The notes beneath the pieces were generated by a model that was given only the letters and a program-made list of their open reading frames with translations, ran no database searches and was not told the DNA's origin. A DNA stretch of 64,000 bases, from positions 1 through 64,000 of the forward strand of contig NZ_JBMERP010000009.1 in NCBI RefSeq assembly GCF_049310925.1, given 5' to 3'. Each line of letters starts with the position of its first letter. Positions within the stretch are counted from its first letter, which is position 1. Source of the DNA: Virgibacillus_F sp049310925. GTDB lineage: Bacteria > Bacillota > Bacilli > Bacillales > Amphibacillaceae. Of this stretch, positions 15,501 to 24,374 are shown in pieces. Both the position numbers and the translations under genes were made by a program.

Positions 15501-15894
15501 TTTCAGAAAATGTATAAACTGCGACGTAGTTTACCGCTACGGAAATACACTACGCTTTCCGCGGGAGGCTGGTGAGCCTCCTCGTGCTACGCACTGTGGG
15601 GTCTCACCGATGCCTTTTCCTCCCGCAGGAGTCTCCGTGTATTTCCTTCGCTAGCAATGTATTAAATAAATGATCATCATGATAAAAACCTTTTTTCGGA
15701 TTGATTGAAGCGTAGGGCAGTCGACTCCTGCGGGAACAGCGCGAGCTGAAGACCCCACAGCGGTGTTTTTCCGCGAGGAGGCTGAGGCCGTGCCCGCGGA
15801 AAGCGACTGCCCGAAGCGGAAATCAACGCAGTAGCTACGTCGCAATTTTCATCAACTACGAGGTCGGTTAAAGAGAAACAAAACTTTTGAAAAG
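15501..15894. repeat. GC-rich composite intergenic element, copy 1 (Y and X modules)
   Basis: This 394-bp element fills the yheA-yxkF gap. Its core is bracketed by GCGACGTAG (15521) and CTACGTCGC (15835). Module Y (15541-15646) has arms GGAAATACAC/GTGTATTTCC. Module X (15715-15812) has perfect arms GGGCAGTCG/CGACTGCCC and contains ACTCCTGCGGGAACAGC and GAGGCCGTGCCCGCGG. It is more GC rich than its surroundings and carries no credible gene. Three related copies are at 35153, 47850 and 50944. Confidence 0.85.
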
Positions 15895-15926
15895 ATCCCA
15901 GAAAAAACAGGAACGAGGTTTTAACA

Positions 15927-16814
15927 ATGATAAATCAATTACAAAATATATTTCCATCCTTGATTATATATGACCCTAAATACAAACATTTACATGAAGG
16001 ATTCAAGTGGTTTTCATCAGAAGATAATCAGATTGTTGGTATACATAAAAGCGAAATCACAGATAAGGAAGAAGCTTTGTTGTCTGCATTCCTTTCTCCT
16101 TATAATGAATTAGGTACCCAATTAACAAATAAAGAACAATTTTGGGAAGACATACTGCATGGTGAACAGACTATATTAGAAAATAAACACTTGAAATTCT
16201 ACCGTTTTATTTATTTTTCCTTCCAACAAAATAGAATAGAACCAAATCTTTTCAAAGAGGCTATCCAAAGTATTGCATCAAAACCACTGCCAGTATTGTG
16301 GTTGACGAACTACCAGGGCATATTGATTGAGGAACAAGCTGAAGTTGGATCTGAATCCATTTCCTATGATGAAATCATTGACGTTTTAATGAGTGACTTG
16401 TATGTAAAACTGAATTTATTCATTGGTCCATTCATGCATGATCTAAAAAATGCCAAACGCTTCTACCAAGGATTTGTTGAGAGCGCAAAAACAATTTTCG
16501 ACTACACGGACAAACAGGTGATGTCCTATGTAGAAGCTATTCCCTATCTATATTCGGATCATGTAGATAAATCTTTTCGTGATGATACCAGACACTTTTT
16601 ATTGAAAGAAGTACTCGAAGACAAAGAATTACTGCTTACAGTCGAAACTTTTTTATCATGTAACTTGAACATAACAGTTACTGCAAAAGAATTATATATG
16701 CACCGTAACAGTTTGCAATATCGAATTGATAAGTTTATTGAGAAGACTGGAATCGACATTCGTCAGTTTCATCAGGCTGCTACCGTTTATCTGGCTTTAA
16801 TTTCCAAAAAATAA
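15927..16814 (+). CDS. PucR-type helix-turn-helix regulator (YxkF-like)
   Basis: A 295-residue protein whose C terminus (about 235-290: NLNITVTAKELYMHRNSLQYRIDKFIEKTGIDIR) is a clear PucR/CdaR helix-turn-helix. The N-terminal 230 residues are an unassigned, probably ligand-sensing region. It lies just upstream of msmX on the same strand, as yxkF does in B. subtilis, so control of sugar uptake is conceivable but unproven. GAACGAGGTTTTAACA precedes the ATG. A hairpin after the stop separates it from msmX. Confidence 0.8.
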   Translation: MINQLQNIFPSLIIYDPKYKHLHEGFKWFSSEDNQIVGIHKSEITDKEEALLSAFLSPYNELGTQLTNKEQFWEDILHGEQTILENKHLKFYRFIYFSFQQNRIEPNLFKEAIQSIASKPLPVLWLTNYQGILIEEQAEVGSESISYDEIIDVLMSDLYVKLNLFIGPFMHDLKNAKRFYQGFVESAKTIFDYTDKQVMSYVEAIPYLYSDHVDKSFRDDTRHFLLKEVLEDKELLLTVETFLSCNLNITVTAKELYMHRNSLQYRIDKFIEKTGIDIRQFHQAATVYLALISKK

Positions 16815-16825
16815 TAGTAACCGTT

Positions 16826-16864
16826 AACATGCACAAAGGGTTGGTTATTATTTGTGCATGTTTC
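16826..16864 (+). terminator. Hairpin after the PucR-type regulator
   Basis: AACATGCACAAA (16826-16837) and TTTGTGCATGTT (16851-16862) form a perfect 12-bp stem. The T run is short, so read-through into msmX is possible. Confidence 0.6.
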
Positions 16865-16928
16865 ACGTATACAAAGTTGCATGGATTATATAAACTTAAG
16901 CTAACAATAAATGTTGGGGGAAAAAAAC

Positions 16929-18026
16929 ATGGCAGAGCTACGTTTAGAACATATTCAAAAATCTTATGACAAAAAATTAATAGCGGTTGATGATTTTAAT
17001 CTGCATATCCAGGATAAAGAATTCATCGTATTTGTTGGACCATCTGGTTGTGGTAAGTCAACTACGCTGCGAATGATTGCTGGTTTAGAAGAAATTTCCG
17101 ATGGTAATCTATTTATTGATGAAAAAAAGATGAACGATGTTGCTCCGAAAGATCGTGATATTGCAATGGTTTTTCAGAACTACGCATTATATCCACACAT
17201 GAATGTATACGACAATATGGCTTTTGGATTAAAGCTTCGTAAATTTAAAAAGGATGAAATTGACAAGCGTGTACAAAACGCTGCTAGTATTTTAGGACTT
17301 GAATCCTATTTAGAGCGTAAGCCAAAGGCATTATCTGGTGGACAACGTCAACGTGTTGCGCTAGGACGGGCTATTGTAAGAGATGCTAAAGTATTTCTTA
17401 TGGATGAACCTCTATCTAACCTTGATGCCAAATTACGTGTACAGATGCGTGCTGAAATTCAAAAGCTTCACAAGCGTTTGCAAACGACTACAATTTACGT
17501 AACACATGACCAAACTGAGGCAATGACAATGGCAACACGTCTTGTCGTTATGAAGGATGGTATTATTCAACAGGTAGGTGCACCAAAAGAAGTTTACGAT
17601 AAACCTGATAACATATTCGTCGGTGGCTTTATAGGATCTCCATCAATGAACTTCCTGAATGGTACATTAGATGATGGTCATTTTGTAATGGAAGATTTAA
17701 AAGTTAAAATTCCAGAAGGAAAAATGAAAATGCTACGCGATCAAAACTTTGTTGGCAAGGAGCTTATTTTGGGAATACGTCCAGAAGATATTCATGATGA
17801 GCCATTATTTATTGAATCTACTCCAGAGACAAAAATTACTGCTTCAATTGAGGTGGCAGAATTAATGGGTGCAGAAACTTATCTGTATTCAAAAGTTAAT
17901 GAGCAGGATTTCGTAGCTCGTATTGATTCACGCACGGATATAGACGGCGGTGAACAATTAGAATTGGCTTTTGATATGAATAAAGCACACTTTTTTAATC
18001 CTGAAGATGAGTTACGAATCCGCTAA
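16929..18026 (+). CDS. msmX: Multi-sugar ABC transporter ATPase MsmX
   Basis: A 365-residue ATPase that energises several carbohydrate ABC importers. Walker A GPSGCGKST at 37-45, signature LSGGQRQRVALGRA (about 135), Walker B VFLMDEPLSNLD (about 155), and a C-terminal TOBE-type regulatory domain (about 235-365, with GIRPEDI) are visible. The start at 16929 is chosen because GGGGG lies nine bases upstream and MAELRLEHIQKSY is the usual N terminus; an upstream in-frame ATG at 16911 would include that site. No sugar permease genes are next to it, as expected of a shared ATPase. Confidence 0.93.
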   Translation: MAELRLEHIQKSYDKKLIAVDDFNLHIQDKEFIVFVGPSGCGKSTTLRMIAGLEEISDGNLFIDEKKMNDVAPKDRDIAMVFQNYALYPHMNVYDNMAFGLKLRKFKKDEIDKRVQNAASILGLESYLERKPKALSGGQRQRVALGRAIVRDAKVFLMDEPLSNLDAKLRVQMRAEIQKLHKRLQTTTIYVTHDQTEAMTMATRLVVMKDGIIQQVGAPKEVYDKPDNIFVGGFIGSPSMNFLNGTLDDGHFVMEDLKVKIPEGKMKMLRDQNFVGKELILGIRPEDIHDEPLFIESTPETKITASIEVAELMGAETYLYSKVNEQDFVARIDSRTDIDGGEQLELAFDMNKAHFFNPEDELRIR

Positions 18027-18072
18027 TATTGAAATATTAGAACTGAGTTTGGGATAAAAAAATACAAATAAT

Positions 18073-18108
18073 AAGAGGGACGTCGTAAACGACAGTCCCT
18101 CTTTATTT
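18073..18108. terminator. Bidirectional terminator between msmX and SASP gene
   Basis: AGAGGGAC-GTCG-TAAA-CGAC-A-GTCCCTCT forms a long hairpin (18074-18102) with T-rich tracts on both strands. Confidence 0.85.
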
Positions 18109-18155
18109 GGTTTAAGCTGGAGGGCTTCCCCAGCGAGCCATGTTATTTATTGTTG

Positions 18156-18350
18156 TTATTTTCCGCTAAGTTGTTGTTGAGCTGTTTGAACTAAACGTTT
18201 TGTGATTTCCCCACCAACGGATCCGTTAGCACGAGAAGCTGTATCTGCACCCAATTGCACGCCAAATTCTTGAGCTATTTCATATTTCATTTGGTCAAGA
18301 GCTTGTTCTACGCCAGGCACTAAGATTTGATTTGAGTTGTTGCTAGCCAT
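18156..18350 (-). CDS. Alpha/beta-type small acid-soluble spore protein
   Basis: A 64-residue SASP that coats and protects spore DNA and is degraded by the GPR protease at germination. Both family signatures are present: KYEIAQEFGVQLGADTASRANG, including the GPR cleavage context EFG, and GGEITKRLVQTAQQQL. The start MASNNSNQ at 18350 is set by AGGAGG eight bases before it; an in-frame GTG at 18359 falls within the ribosome binding region. Expression is expected in the forespore under SigG, though I did not find a convincing promoter. Confidence 0.97.
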   Translation of the reverse strand: MASNNSNQILVPGVEQALDQMKYEIAQEFGVQLGADTASRANGSVGGEITKRLVQTAQQQLSGK

Positions 18351-18440
18351 GAATATCACCTCCTGTAATAGATATTGTGTACATAAGCAAGAATCTTATC
18401 ACTGATAATTGTTGGAAATTAAGGTAAGAAATTGTATGCA

Positions 18441-18476
18441 TAAAAAAGGCCATTACAACAGAGGTAATGGCCTTTT
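18441..18476 (-). terminator. Terminator of fumC
   Basis: AAAAGGCCATTAC and GTAATGGCCTTTT form a 13-bp stem with loop AACAGAG, followed on the minus strand by a T run. Confidence 0.9.
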
Positions 18477-18507
18477 GGTTACGCTTTTAATTTCCCTTTT
18501 TGACTCC

Positions 18508-19893
18508 CTATCTTGGATGAGTCATTTCTTTAGGATTTACATAATTATCGAATTGATTTTCTGTTAAAAGACCTAATTTTACTGCAGTTTCTTTTAATGT
18601 TGCATTATCTTCAAATGCAGTTTTAGCTATTTTAGCTGCGTTTTCATATCCTATATGTGGATTTAAAGCAGTTACGAGCATTAACGAATCATTCAAGTAT
18701 TTTTCTATTTGTTCATGATTTGGTTCAATTCCCTGGACACAGCGCTCATCAAACGATAGCATGCTGTCTGCTAACAACTGACAGGATTGGAGGAAGTTAT
18801 AAGCTATGACAGGTTTAAATACATTGAGCTCAAAATTCCCTTGGCTTGCTGCGAAACCAATTGTTGCGTCATTTCCCATAACTTGTGCAGCAACCATTGT
18901 CACCGCTTCACTTTGCGTAGGATTAACTTTTCCCGGCATGATTGAGCTTCCTGGTTCGTTAGCAGGAATAATAATTTCTCCAATTCCACAACGAGGACCG
19001 CTTGCTAACCACCGAACATCATTTGCTATCTTCATTAAATCAGCTGCTAAGGCTTTTAAAGCACCATGGGCATAAACTGTTTCATCATGGCTTGTCAATG
19101 CATGAAATTTATTTGGCGCGGAAATAAAACTGTTACCTGTATACGCATTAATGGCCTTACAAACTTTGTCAGAAAACTCTGGATGTGCATTTAAACCGGT
19201 CCCAACTGCTGTGCCTCCTATCGCTAGTTCTTTTAGGTGGTGAAGGCTTTCGTTAATCATGGTTTCCGATTTTTCCAGCATGCGGTGCCATCCGCTGAAC
19301 TCCTGTCCTAATGTTAATGGAGTTGCATCCTGTAAGTGTGTACGACCAATTTTCACAATGTCCTGAAATGTATCCATTTTTACCTTCAGTGAATCCTTTA
19401 ATTTACGAGTAGCTGGTAAAACTTCATTTTCAAGTTTTAATACAGATGCAATATGCATACCTGTTGGATATGTGTCATTTGAGCTTTGCGATTTGTTTAC
19501 ATCATCATTAGGATGTAACTTTGCATCACTGCCTCCTTGCTTTAGCCACTCGTTTCCAACATATGCTATTACTTCATTTACATTCATATTTGACTGGGTT
19601 CCACTTCCAGTTTGCCAAACAACTAATGGAAATTGTTCGTTAAGTTCATCATTTAAAATTTGATCTGCAGCATATTCAATTGCCTCAAATTTTTTCTGTT
19701 CCAATAAACCCAGTCCATTGTTTGCTTTAGCAGCACTTTTCTTTAATATAGCAAATGCTTTAATTACTTCAACTGGCATTTTTTCATTACCAATTGGAAA
19801 GTTCTGTTTACTGCGTTGCGTTTGTGCCCCCCAGAATTTGTCTGCAGGTACCTCAATTTCCCCAAGCGTGTCCTTCTCAATACGGTAGTCCAT
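18508..19893 (-). CDS. fumC: Class II fumarate hydratase
   Basis: A 461-residue fumarase that interconverts fumarate and malate in the TCA cycle. It carries the superfamily signature GSSIMPGKVNPTQSEAV (about 316-332), the TGSGTQSNMNVNEV block (about 96-109), SSNDTYPTGMHIA (about 138) and GRTHLQDATPL (about 185), all substrate-binding elements. Length equals that of CitG/FumC. GGGAGG precedes the ATG. A GTAAATGCTTAC dyad only about 20 bases upstream resembles a cre site, suggesting possible CcpA repression. It is monocistronic with a good terminator. Confidence 0.97.
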   Translation of the reverse strand: MDYRIEKDTLGEIEVPADKFWGAQTQRSKQNFPIGNEKMPVEVIKAFAILKKSAAKANNGLGLLEQKKFEAIEYAADQILNDELNEQFPLVVWQTGSGTQSNMNVNEVIAYVGNEWLKQGGSDAKLHPNDDVNKSQSSNDTYPTGMHIASVLKLENEVLPATRKLKDSLKVKMDTFQDIVKIGRTHLQDATPLTLGQEFSGWHRMLEKSETMINESLHHLKELAIGGTAVGTGLNAHPEFSDKVCKAINAYTGNSFISAPNKFHALTSHDETVYAHGALKALAADLMKIANDVRWLASGPRCGIGEIIIPANEPGSSIMPGKVNPTQSEAVTMVAAQVMGNDATIGFAASQGNFELNVFKPVIAYNFLQSCQLLADSMLSFDERCVQGIEPNHEQIEKYLNDSLMLVTALNPHIGYENAAKIAKTAFEDNATLKETAVKLGLLTENQFDNYVNPKEMTHPR

Positions 19894-19910
19894 TTTATGT
19901 TGCCTCCCTA

Positions 19911-19924
19911 TGTAAATGCTTACG
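19911..19924. promoter_or_regulatory. cre-like dyad upstream of fumC
   Basis: TGTAAATGCTTACG (19911-19924) matches the CcpA cre consensus closely apart from the centre. It shares the 12-mer GTAAATGCTTAC with the nupC upstream region. It sits about 18-31 bases before the start codon, a roadblock-type position. Confidence 0.4.
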
Positions 19925-20182
19925 TGACTCTATATTCTATTGTAACAAATTTTTTCTGTAATTAGAAAACCTGGGCATTGTTCTTGTTAAAGATGTTACA
20001 AAAAAAGTACACCTAGCATGTTATACTATAATTCATTCATTATTTACTTTCATCTTTGGCACCTATTCTATAAAATAAGTACATGTAATAGAAATCATTT
20101 TGAATTTTCTTCGTTGACTATACAATCTAAGGCTATTAATTGACTATATGAAATAATAAATAGTATAAGGGGGACTTTTATC

Positions 20183-21097
20183 ATGCCAAATATTTGGACA
20201 CATATGCTATTTTGTGAGGATGTGGTTGATACGATTGATAATCCAACACCTTTTTTTCAACATGAAGCTTATATGAAATTAGGTGCACAAGGTCCAGATC
20301 CATTTTTTTATCATAACTTTTGGCCATGGGTTAAAGATCATTCAGTTGGCGAAATCGGTACAGCACTTCATACAAGGAAATGCGGCGATTTCTTAATCGA
20401 TCTAATCACTGCTGCAACAAATATGGACTCACACGTAAAAGCATATGTGTTCGGATTTGCTACGCATCATATTTTAGATCGTAATGCCCATCCCTATATA
20501 CATTATAGAGCCGGCTATGAAGGTAATAAGCATCAGGAACTGGAAGTATTAATTGATACAGTTATGATGGAAAAATTTCATAATATGAAAACATGGAAAG
20601 CGCATGTTTTTAAAGAAATAGATGTCGGATTTTCATTGGATAAAGACATTATAGAATTATTACATTCCACTATAAAAAAACATTATCCAGAAGTTGTGAA
20701 GGAATCTAACGTCTATATACAGAAGTCTTATCGGGACATGAAATTAGCATTAAAGATATTATCCGATCCTTATGGTTGGAAAAATAAATTGCTGAAATCA
20801 CTTGTATCTTCTTTTTCCCACCAACCTATCAATAATGACATTGATTATTTGAATGAAAAAGAAGTTACTTGGAACCATCCAGCAACAAACGAACCGTCTT
20901 CCCAATCATTTATGGAGTTATATGAAAACAGTCGTGCTGAGGGAATTGAGATACTGAACGTGGTGTTACTTTTTTGGCGTAATCCGACAGATGAAAGAAA
21001 ACATCAATTGCGTAACCTGATTGGTGACCTTTCCTATGACACTGGGAAGCCTCTAGAATTAAACTTAAGCAATAAGTACAGCGATCCTATTGTATAA
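20183..21097 (+). CDS. Zinc-dependent phospholipase C-like protein
   Basis: A 304-residue protein resembling the zinc-dependent phospholipase C/S1-P1 nuclease family. Histidine- and aspartate-rich motifs fit metal binding: MPNIWTHMLFCEDV at the N terminus (an N-terminal Trp and His are ligands in the family), GPDPFFYHNFWPW (about 36-48), HTRK, and FGFATHHILDRNAHPYIHYRAG (about 90-111). No signal peptide is evident, so it is probably cytoplasmic, unlike secreted PLC. AAGGGGGAC precedes the ATG. It is likely monocistronic, with an extended -10 (TGTTATACT, 20019-20027) as one possible promoter. Confidence 0.75.
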   Translation: MPNIWTHMLFCEDVVDTIDNPTPFFQHEAYMKLGAQGPDPFFYHNFWPWVKDHSVGEIGTALHTRKCGDFLIDLITAATNMDSHVKAYVFGFATHHILDRNAHPYIHYRAGYEGNKHQELEVLIDTVMMEKFHNMKTWKAHVFKEIDVGFSLDKDIIELLHSTIKKHYPEVVKESNVYIQKSYRDMKLALKILSDPYGWKNKLLKSLVSSFSHQPINNDIDYLNEKEVTWNHPATNEPSSQSFMELYENSRAEGIEILNVVLLFWRNPTDERKHQLRNLIGDLSYDTGKPLELNLSNKYSDPIV

Positions 21098-21114
21098 TTA
21101 TTGCATTATGCTTT

Positions 21115-21185
21115 GATAACTTGGCTTATCGCCAAACCTTAGTTGCACTTATGCTGAAAGAAATTTACTATACTTTCTTAACTGC
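21115..21185. repeat. Short intergenic repeat, copy A
   Basis: The segment includes GATAACTTGG, GCCAAACCTTAGTTGCACTTATGC and an AAGAAA...TTTCTTA inverted pair. Related copies lie at 14896, 25510 and 38761, each next to a gene 3' end. Confidence 0.5.
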
Positions 21186-21189
21186 TTAG

Positions 21190-21224
21190 AAAGGTCAGGA
21201 TCACTTTTCGTGATCCTGACCCTT
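21190..21224. terminator. Hairpin between convergent PLC-like and MFS genes
   Basis: GGTCAGGATCAC (21193-21204) and GTGATCCTGACC (21210-21221) form a perfect 12-bp stem. The T tracts on both sides are weak. It abuts the MFS stop codon. Confidence 0.75.
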
Positions 21225-21227
21225 CTG

Positions 21228-22538
21228 TTATTTCGGTGTAACATTAACTTCTTCTCCAGATTTTGTGCTGTTTTTTGCTTCGCTAATACCTTTATCGATA
21301 TTCACAAATCGTAACAAAATGATACCTATTACAAAAAAGACAAGCAAGGAGACAATCCCTAATCGGCTTGATCCAGTGAGCTGACCCACTAATGCAAACA
21401 GAAACGGTCCAAATATCGCTGCAAACTTAGAGGATATACCATAGAACCCAAAGAACTCACCATGTTTATCAGCAGGCACCATACGACCAAATATAGACCT
21501 ACTCAAGGATTGTGCACCACCTTGAACAAACCCTACACATACCGCCAACAAGTAAAAGTGTAATGCTGTTGTCATGAAGTAACCTAGAATTACTATCCCA
21601 ATATAGAAATATAACGTAATCGTTAAAGCTTTTTTTGCAGTGATTTTTTTTGCAATCCATCCGAATAAAAAAGTGAATGGAATACCAACAAACTGTGTAA
21701 TTAATAATGCTGCAATTAATGAATTCTTATCTATTCCTATATCTCGCCCATAAATTGTCGCCATTTTTATAATCGTGGAAATACCATCGTTGTACATCCA
21801 AAAAGCTAAGAGAAAGATTAGTAATTGCTTGTATTTTTTAATTTCTTTAAAAGTGGAACTAACCCTTGTAAAGCCGATTGAAATATAGGATTTGTCTCGT
21901 TTGACAGGTGCCTTTTTTTCTTCTTTAATATTTCTAAGAAGTGGTAAGGAAAAAACAAACCACCAGATACCAACTGAAACAAATGATAACTGACTAGCCA
22001 CAGTTGCATTTGGTATACCAAACCATTGATATTTTAAAATCATCAGTAAATTGATTGCAAGTAAAATACCTCCGCCAATATAGCCAAAAGCGAATCCATT
22101 AGAAGAAATTCTGTCTATGTCATCTCCCTCAGCTATTTCAGGTAAAAATGCGTCATAAAAAATATTCGCACTGGAAAAACCAATTGTTCCTATTATTAAT
22201 ATCAGTGATGCAAATATATAATCACCTTCACCAACAAAACCCAATAAGACACTCGCTATTATTCCCATAAAGGCAAAAAAGCGTAAAAACTTTTTCTTAG
22301 CAGCTGAATAGTCACTTATTGCACCAAGAAATGGCGCAATAATGGCAACAATTAAAACCGCAATAGATTGTGAATAACCCCAGTAACTAGTTGCCAAAGA
22401 TTGGTCTAATCCCGCTGCTGCAACATCATAGTAAAATATAGGCAATACCGCTGCCATTATAGTAGTTGAAAAAGCAGAGTTTCCGAAATCATATAGCATC
22501 CAACTATAAACTGTTTTCTTTTTCATTCGTTTGGACAC
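21228..22538 (-). CDS. UMF1-type MFS transporter (Atg22-like)
   Basis: A 436-residue membrane protein with about 12 hydrophobic helices, resembling the UMF1/Atg22-like branch of the major facilitator superfamily, such as YxiO. The opening KKKTVYSWMLYDFGNSAFSTTIMAAVLPIFYYD is characteristic of that family. GFVQGGAQSLSRSIFGRMVPADKHGEFFGFYGISSKFAAIFGP in the second half is another family block. Substrate is unknown. AAAAGGGGTG precedes the ATG. It is monocistronic, ending at a strong hairpin. Confidence 0.88.
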   Translation of the reverse strand: MSKRMKKKTVYSWMLYDFGNSAFSTTIMAAVLPIFYYDVAAAGLDQSLATSYWGYSQSIAVLIVAIIAPFLGAISDYSAAKKKFLRFFAFMGIIASVLLGFVGEGDYIFASLILIIGTIGFSSANIFYDAFLPEIAEGDDIDRISSNGFAFGYIGGGILLAINLLMILKYQWFGIPNATVASQLSFVSVGIWWFVFSLPLLRNIKEEKKAPVKRDKSYISIGFTRVSSTFKEIKKYKQLLIFLLAFWMYNDGISTIIKMATIYGRDIGIDKNSLIAALLITQFVGIPFTFLFGWIAKKITAKKALTITLYFYIGIVILGYFMTTALHFYLLAVCVGFVQGGAQSLSRSIFGRMVPADKHGEFFGFYGISSKFAAIFGPFLFALVGQLTGSSRLGIVSLLVFFVIGIILLRFVNIDKGISEAKNSTKSGEEVNVTPK

Positions 22539-22594
22539 CCCTTTTCCAGGTTAAGCTTTAATAGTAATTAAATAATTTGATAAGATGTAATTTA

Positions 22595-24058
22595 TCAGAT
22601 ACTTTCTAAGGAAGCTGCAGTTTGATTTGTATTTTCTATAGCACTTGTTAATTTTGTCATACGCTCAACCTGCTGATCTAATACTGCTTCTAGTTGTTGG
22701 ATAGTCGCAGTTGTCTCTTCAATAACACCTGCCAAAGCATCAATCGCCCCATCTATTGTTTCAGAAGAAGTTTCAATCTCTTTCGCCTGTTTTGCCAAAT
22801 GACCTAAATATTTGATAAAATTGATCAACTGATTTGTAATTTTTTCAAAGTCTGACTTTGTTTGATATACGTTTTGCGTACTGTCATGCAGCTGCTGTTT
22901 ATTGGTGTTAACCTGCAATTGGGCTTCTAGTGCATCAGATTCTATTATGGTAAGGTTCTTCCGAATCTGCTTAGCTGTTGATTGAGAAACTTCTGCAAGC
23001 TTACGAACTTCACCGGCGACTACTGCAAATCCTTTACCCGAGTCTCCAGCTCTTGCTGCTTCAATACTTGCATTTAATGCCAACAAATTTGTTTGTTCGG
23101 CAATTTCTTGGATCTTCGAAGTAAACACACTGTTTTCATGCATTTTCTTTACCAAATTCTCCATATTATGATTTAAACCTTCAAACGAGTGATAAAATCC
23201 ATCCATCATGTTTGCCAGTGAGTCCATTGATTTTTGACCAGACATTGATAGTTCCTTTAATTCTTCTCCATCAGCAGTACTTTTAACAAATGAACTGGAC
23301 ATTTTTGTTAAAAGTTTTTTTGTACTATCTGTTGTCACTGTTATGTCGGATGCAGTTTCCGCTTGAGATTGGCTTGTCGCAGCAATTTCTTGAAATGCAA
23401 TTCTCATCTCACGCAATGATTCTGAATTAGAATTGCTTTCCTGTTCCAAAATAGACATTTGTGTTTTGACATTATTAGCTCCTGCCTGAACAGTTTGCGT
23501 TAACCTTAACTGTTCTTCACCCTTACTTTCACTTTCAGCCAAAGCAGACTGGGCACTTTCCAAAAGTCTTCTTGCAACACGTACCTGGATAAACAAGACA
23601 ACAAACACTAAGATAAAAAATACAATCGTAATGGCTGTGGCACGTGTATCAAAACCAATTACTTCTCCCTTTTCAATTACAAAAAAAACGAGTAGGGATA
23701 ACCCTAAAACACCACCAGTTACTAAAACTGCTAGAGAGAGTGAGATAGCAGCTACAGCTAAAACATAAAATGTGAAGAGCATATTTGTAACATAATCTGA
23801 ACTTAAAATAATGATAAACGCTATACTCGTTAAGCTAACAATTGCTATATAAGGAATCGCTTTCATAAATATTCGTTTAAACTGGAATAGTCCAATAACC
23901 CCTAGACAAATTGCACCTCCAAGTCCTATGGAAACTATGTTGATGATTGGTGCTCCAACAACAACTTCAGCACCGACACCAAGAAAAATTGAAAATAGTA
24001 GGATATAAATAAGTACCTGATTTTGTCTTTCCATCATTGAACGACTGTTTTCTTCCAT
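22595..24058 (-). CDS. Methyl-accepting chemotaxis protein with a membrane-embedded N terminus
   Basis: A 487-residue chemoreceptor. About six hydrophobic helices (roughly residues 14-160) come first, with almost no extracytoplasmic loop, so there is no classical ligand-binding domain. The signalling hairpin follows, with the conserved tip EIAEQTNLLALNASIEAARAGDSGKGFAVVAGEVRKLAE (about 318-357). No HAMP domain is obvious. Such receptors may sense membrane state or ion gradients; that is inference. AAAAGGGGGAAAAGG precedes the ATG. It appears monocistronic. Confidence 0.88.
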   Translation of the reverse strand: MEENSRSMMERQNQVLIYILLFSIFLGVGAEVVVGAPIINIVSIGLGGAICLGVIGLFQFKRIFMKAIPYIAIVSLTSIAFIIILSSDYVTNMLFTFYVLAVAAISLSLAVLVTGGVLGLSLLVFFVIEKGEVIGFDTRATAITIVFFILVFVVLFIQVRVARRLLESAQSALAESESKGEEQLRLTQTVQAGANNVKTQMSILEQESNSNSESLREMRIAFQEIAATSQSQAETASDITVTTDSTKKLLTKMSSSFVKSTADGEELKELSMSGQKSMDSLANMMDGFYHSFEGLNHNMENLVKKMHENSVFTSKIQEIAEQTNLLALNASIEAARAGDSGKGFAVVAGEVRKLAEVSQSTAKQIRKNLTIIESDALEAQLQVNTNKQQLHDSTQNVYQTKSDFEKITNQLINFIKYLGHLAKQAKEIETSSETIDGAIDALAGVIEETTATIQQLEAVLDQQVERMTKLTSAIENTNQTAASLESI

Positions 24059-24140
24059 TCCTTTTCCCCCTTTTTCACATTAAATTCATTAAAAATGCCC
24101 TACCCACTAAAGGCAAGGCAATTAATCTAAGTTTTATAAT

Positions 24141-24374
24141 TTATTCCCATATAAAATGTTTGTAGGCTTTGCTTAACCGGTGAAACTCTTCCTTTTCTCC
24201 ATTTTCCAAAGAATAATTTATTGCTTGTTCGAGATGTTTTTTATTCCATTGGAAACAAAGCTCGTCTAGTAATAGTCTGGATACAAGTTTAAATTCAAAC
24301 GAAATTTCTCGTTTTGCTTTCAGTGGTTTTCCATCATATCGACAGTATCGATAAAAAATCTTTTGTTTTTTCAT
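24141..24374 (-). CDS. IDEAL-domain protein
   Basis: A 77-residue protein whose C-terminal half (LLLDELCFQWNKKHLEQAI...KEEFHRLSKAY) matches the pattern of the IDEAL domain, a short Firmicutes domain of unclear function found in several small regulatory or competence-linked proteins. The basic N terminus (MKKQKIFYRYCRYDGKPLKAKRE) is unassigned. The start at 24374 follows GGGGG by about ten bases; a longer in-frame reading from 24434 lacks a ribosome binding site. Confidence 0.7.
   Translation of the reverse strand: MKKQKIFYRYCRYDGKPLKAKREISFEFKLVSRLLLDELCFQWNKKHLEQAINYSLENGEKEEFHRLSKAYKHFIWE

Noticed and set aside
15433..15654. Open frames inside the GC-rich elements (also around 35062-35506 and 47912-48302)
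   Set aside because: They follow the repeat structure, have no ribosome binding sites, and give Pro/Arg/Ser-rich translations that change with each copy. They are by-products of GC-rich repeats.
20140..20169. TTGACT...TATAAG promoter-like pair just before the phospholipase-like gene
   Set aside because: Transcription would start inside or after the ribosome binding site of the gene, so it cannot give a normally translated mRNA.
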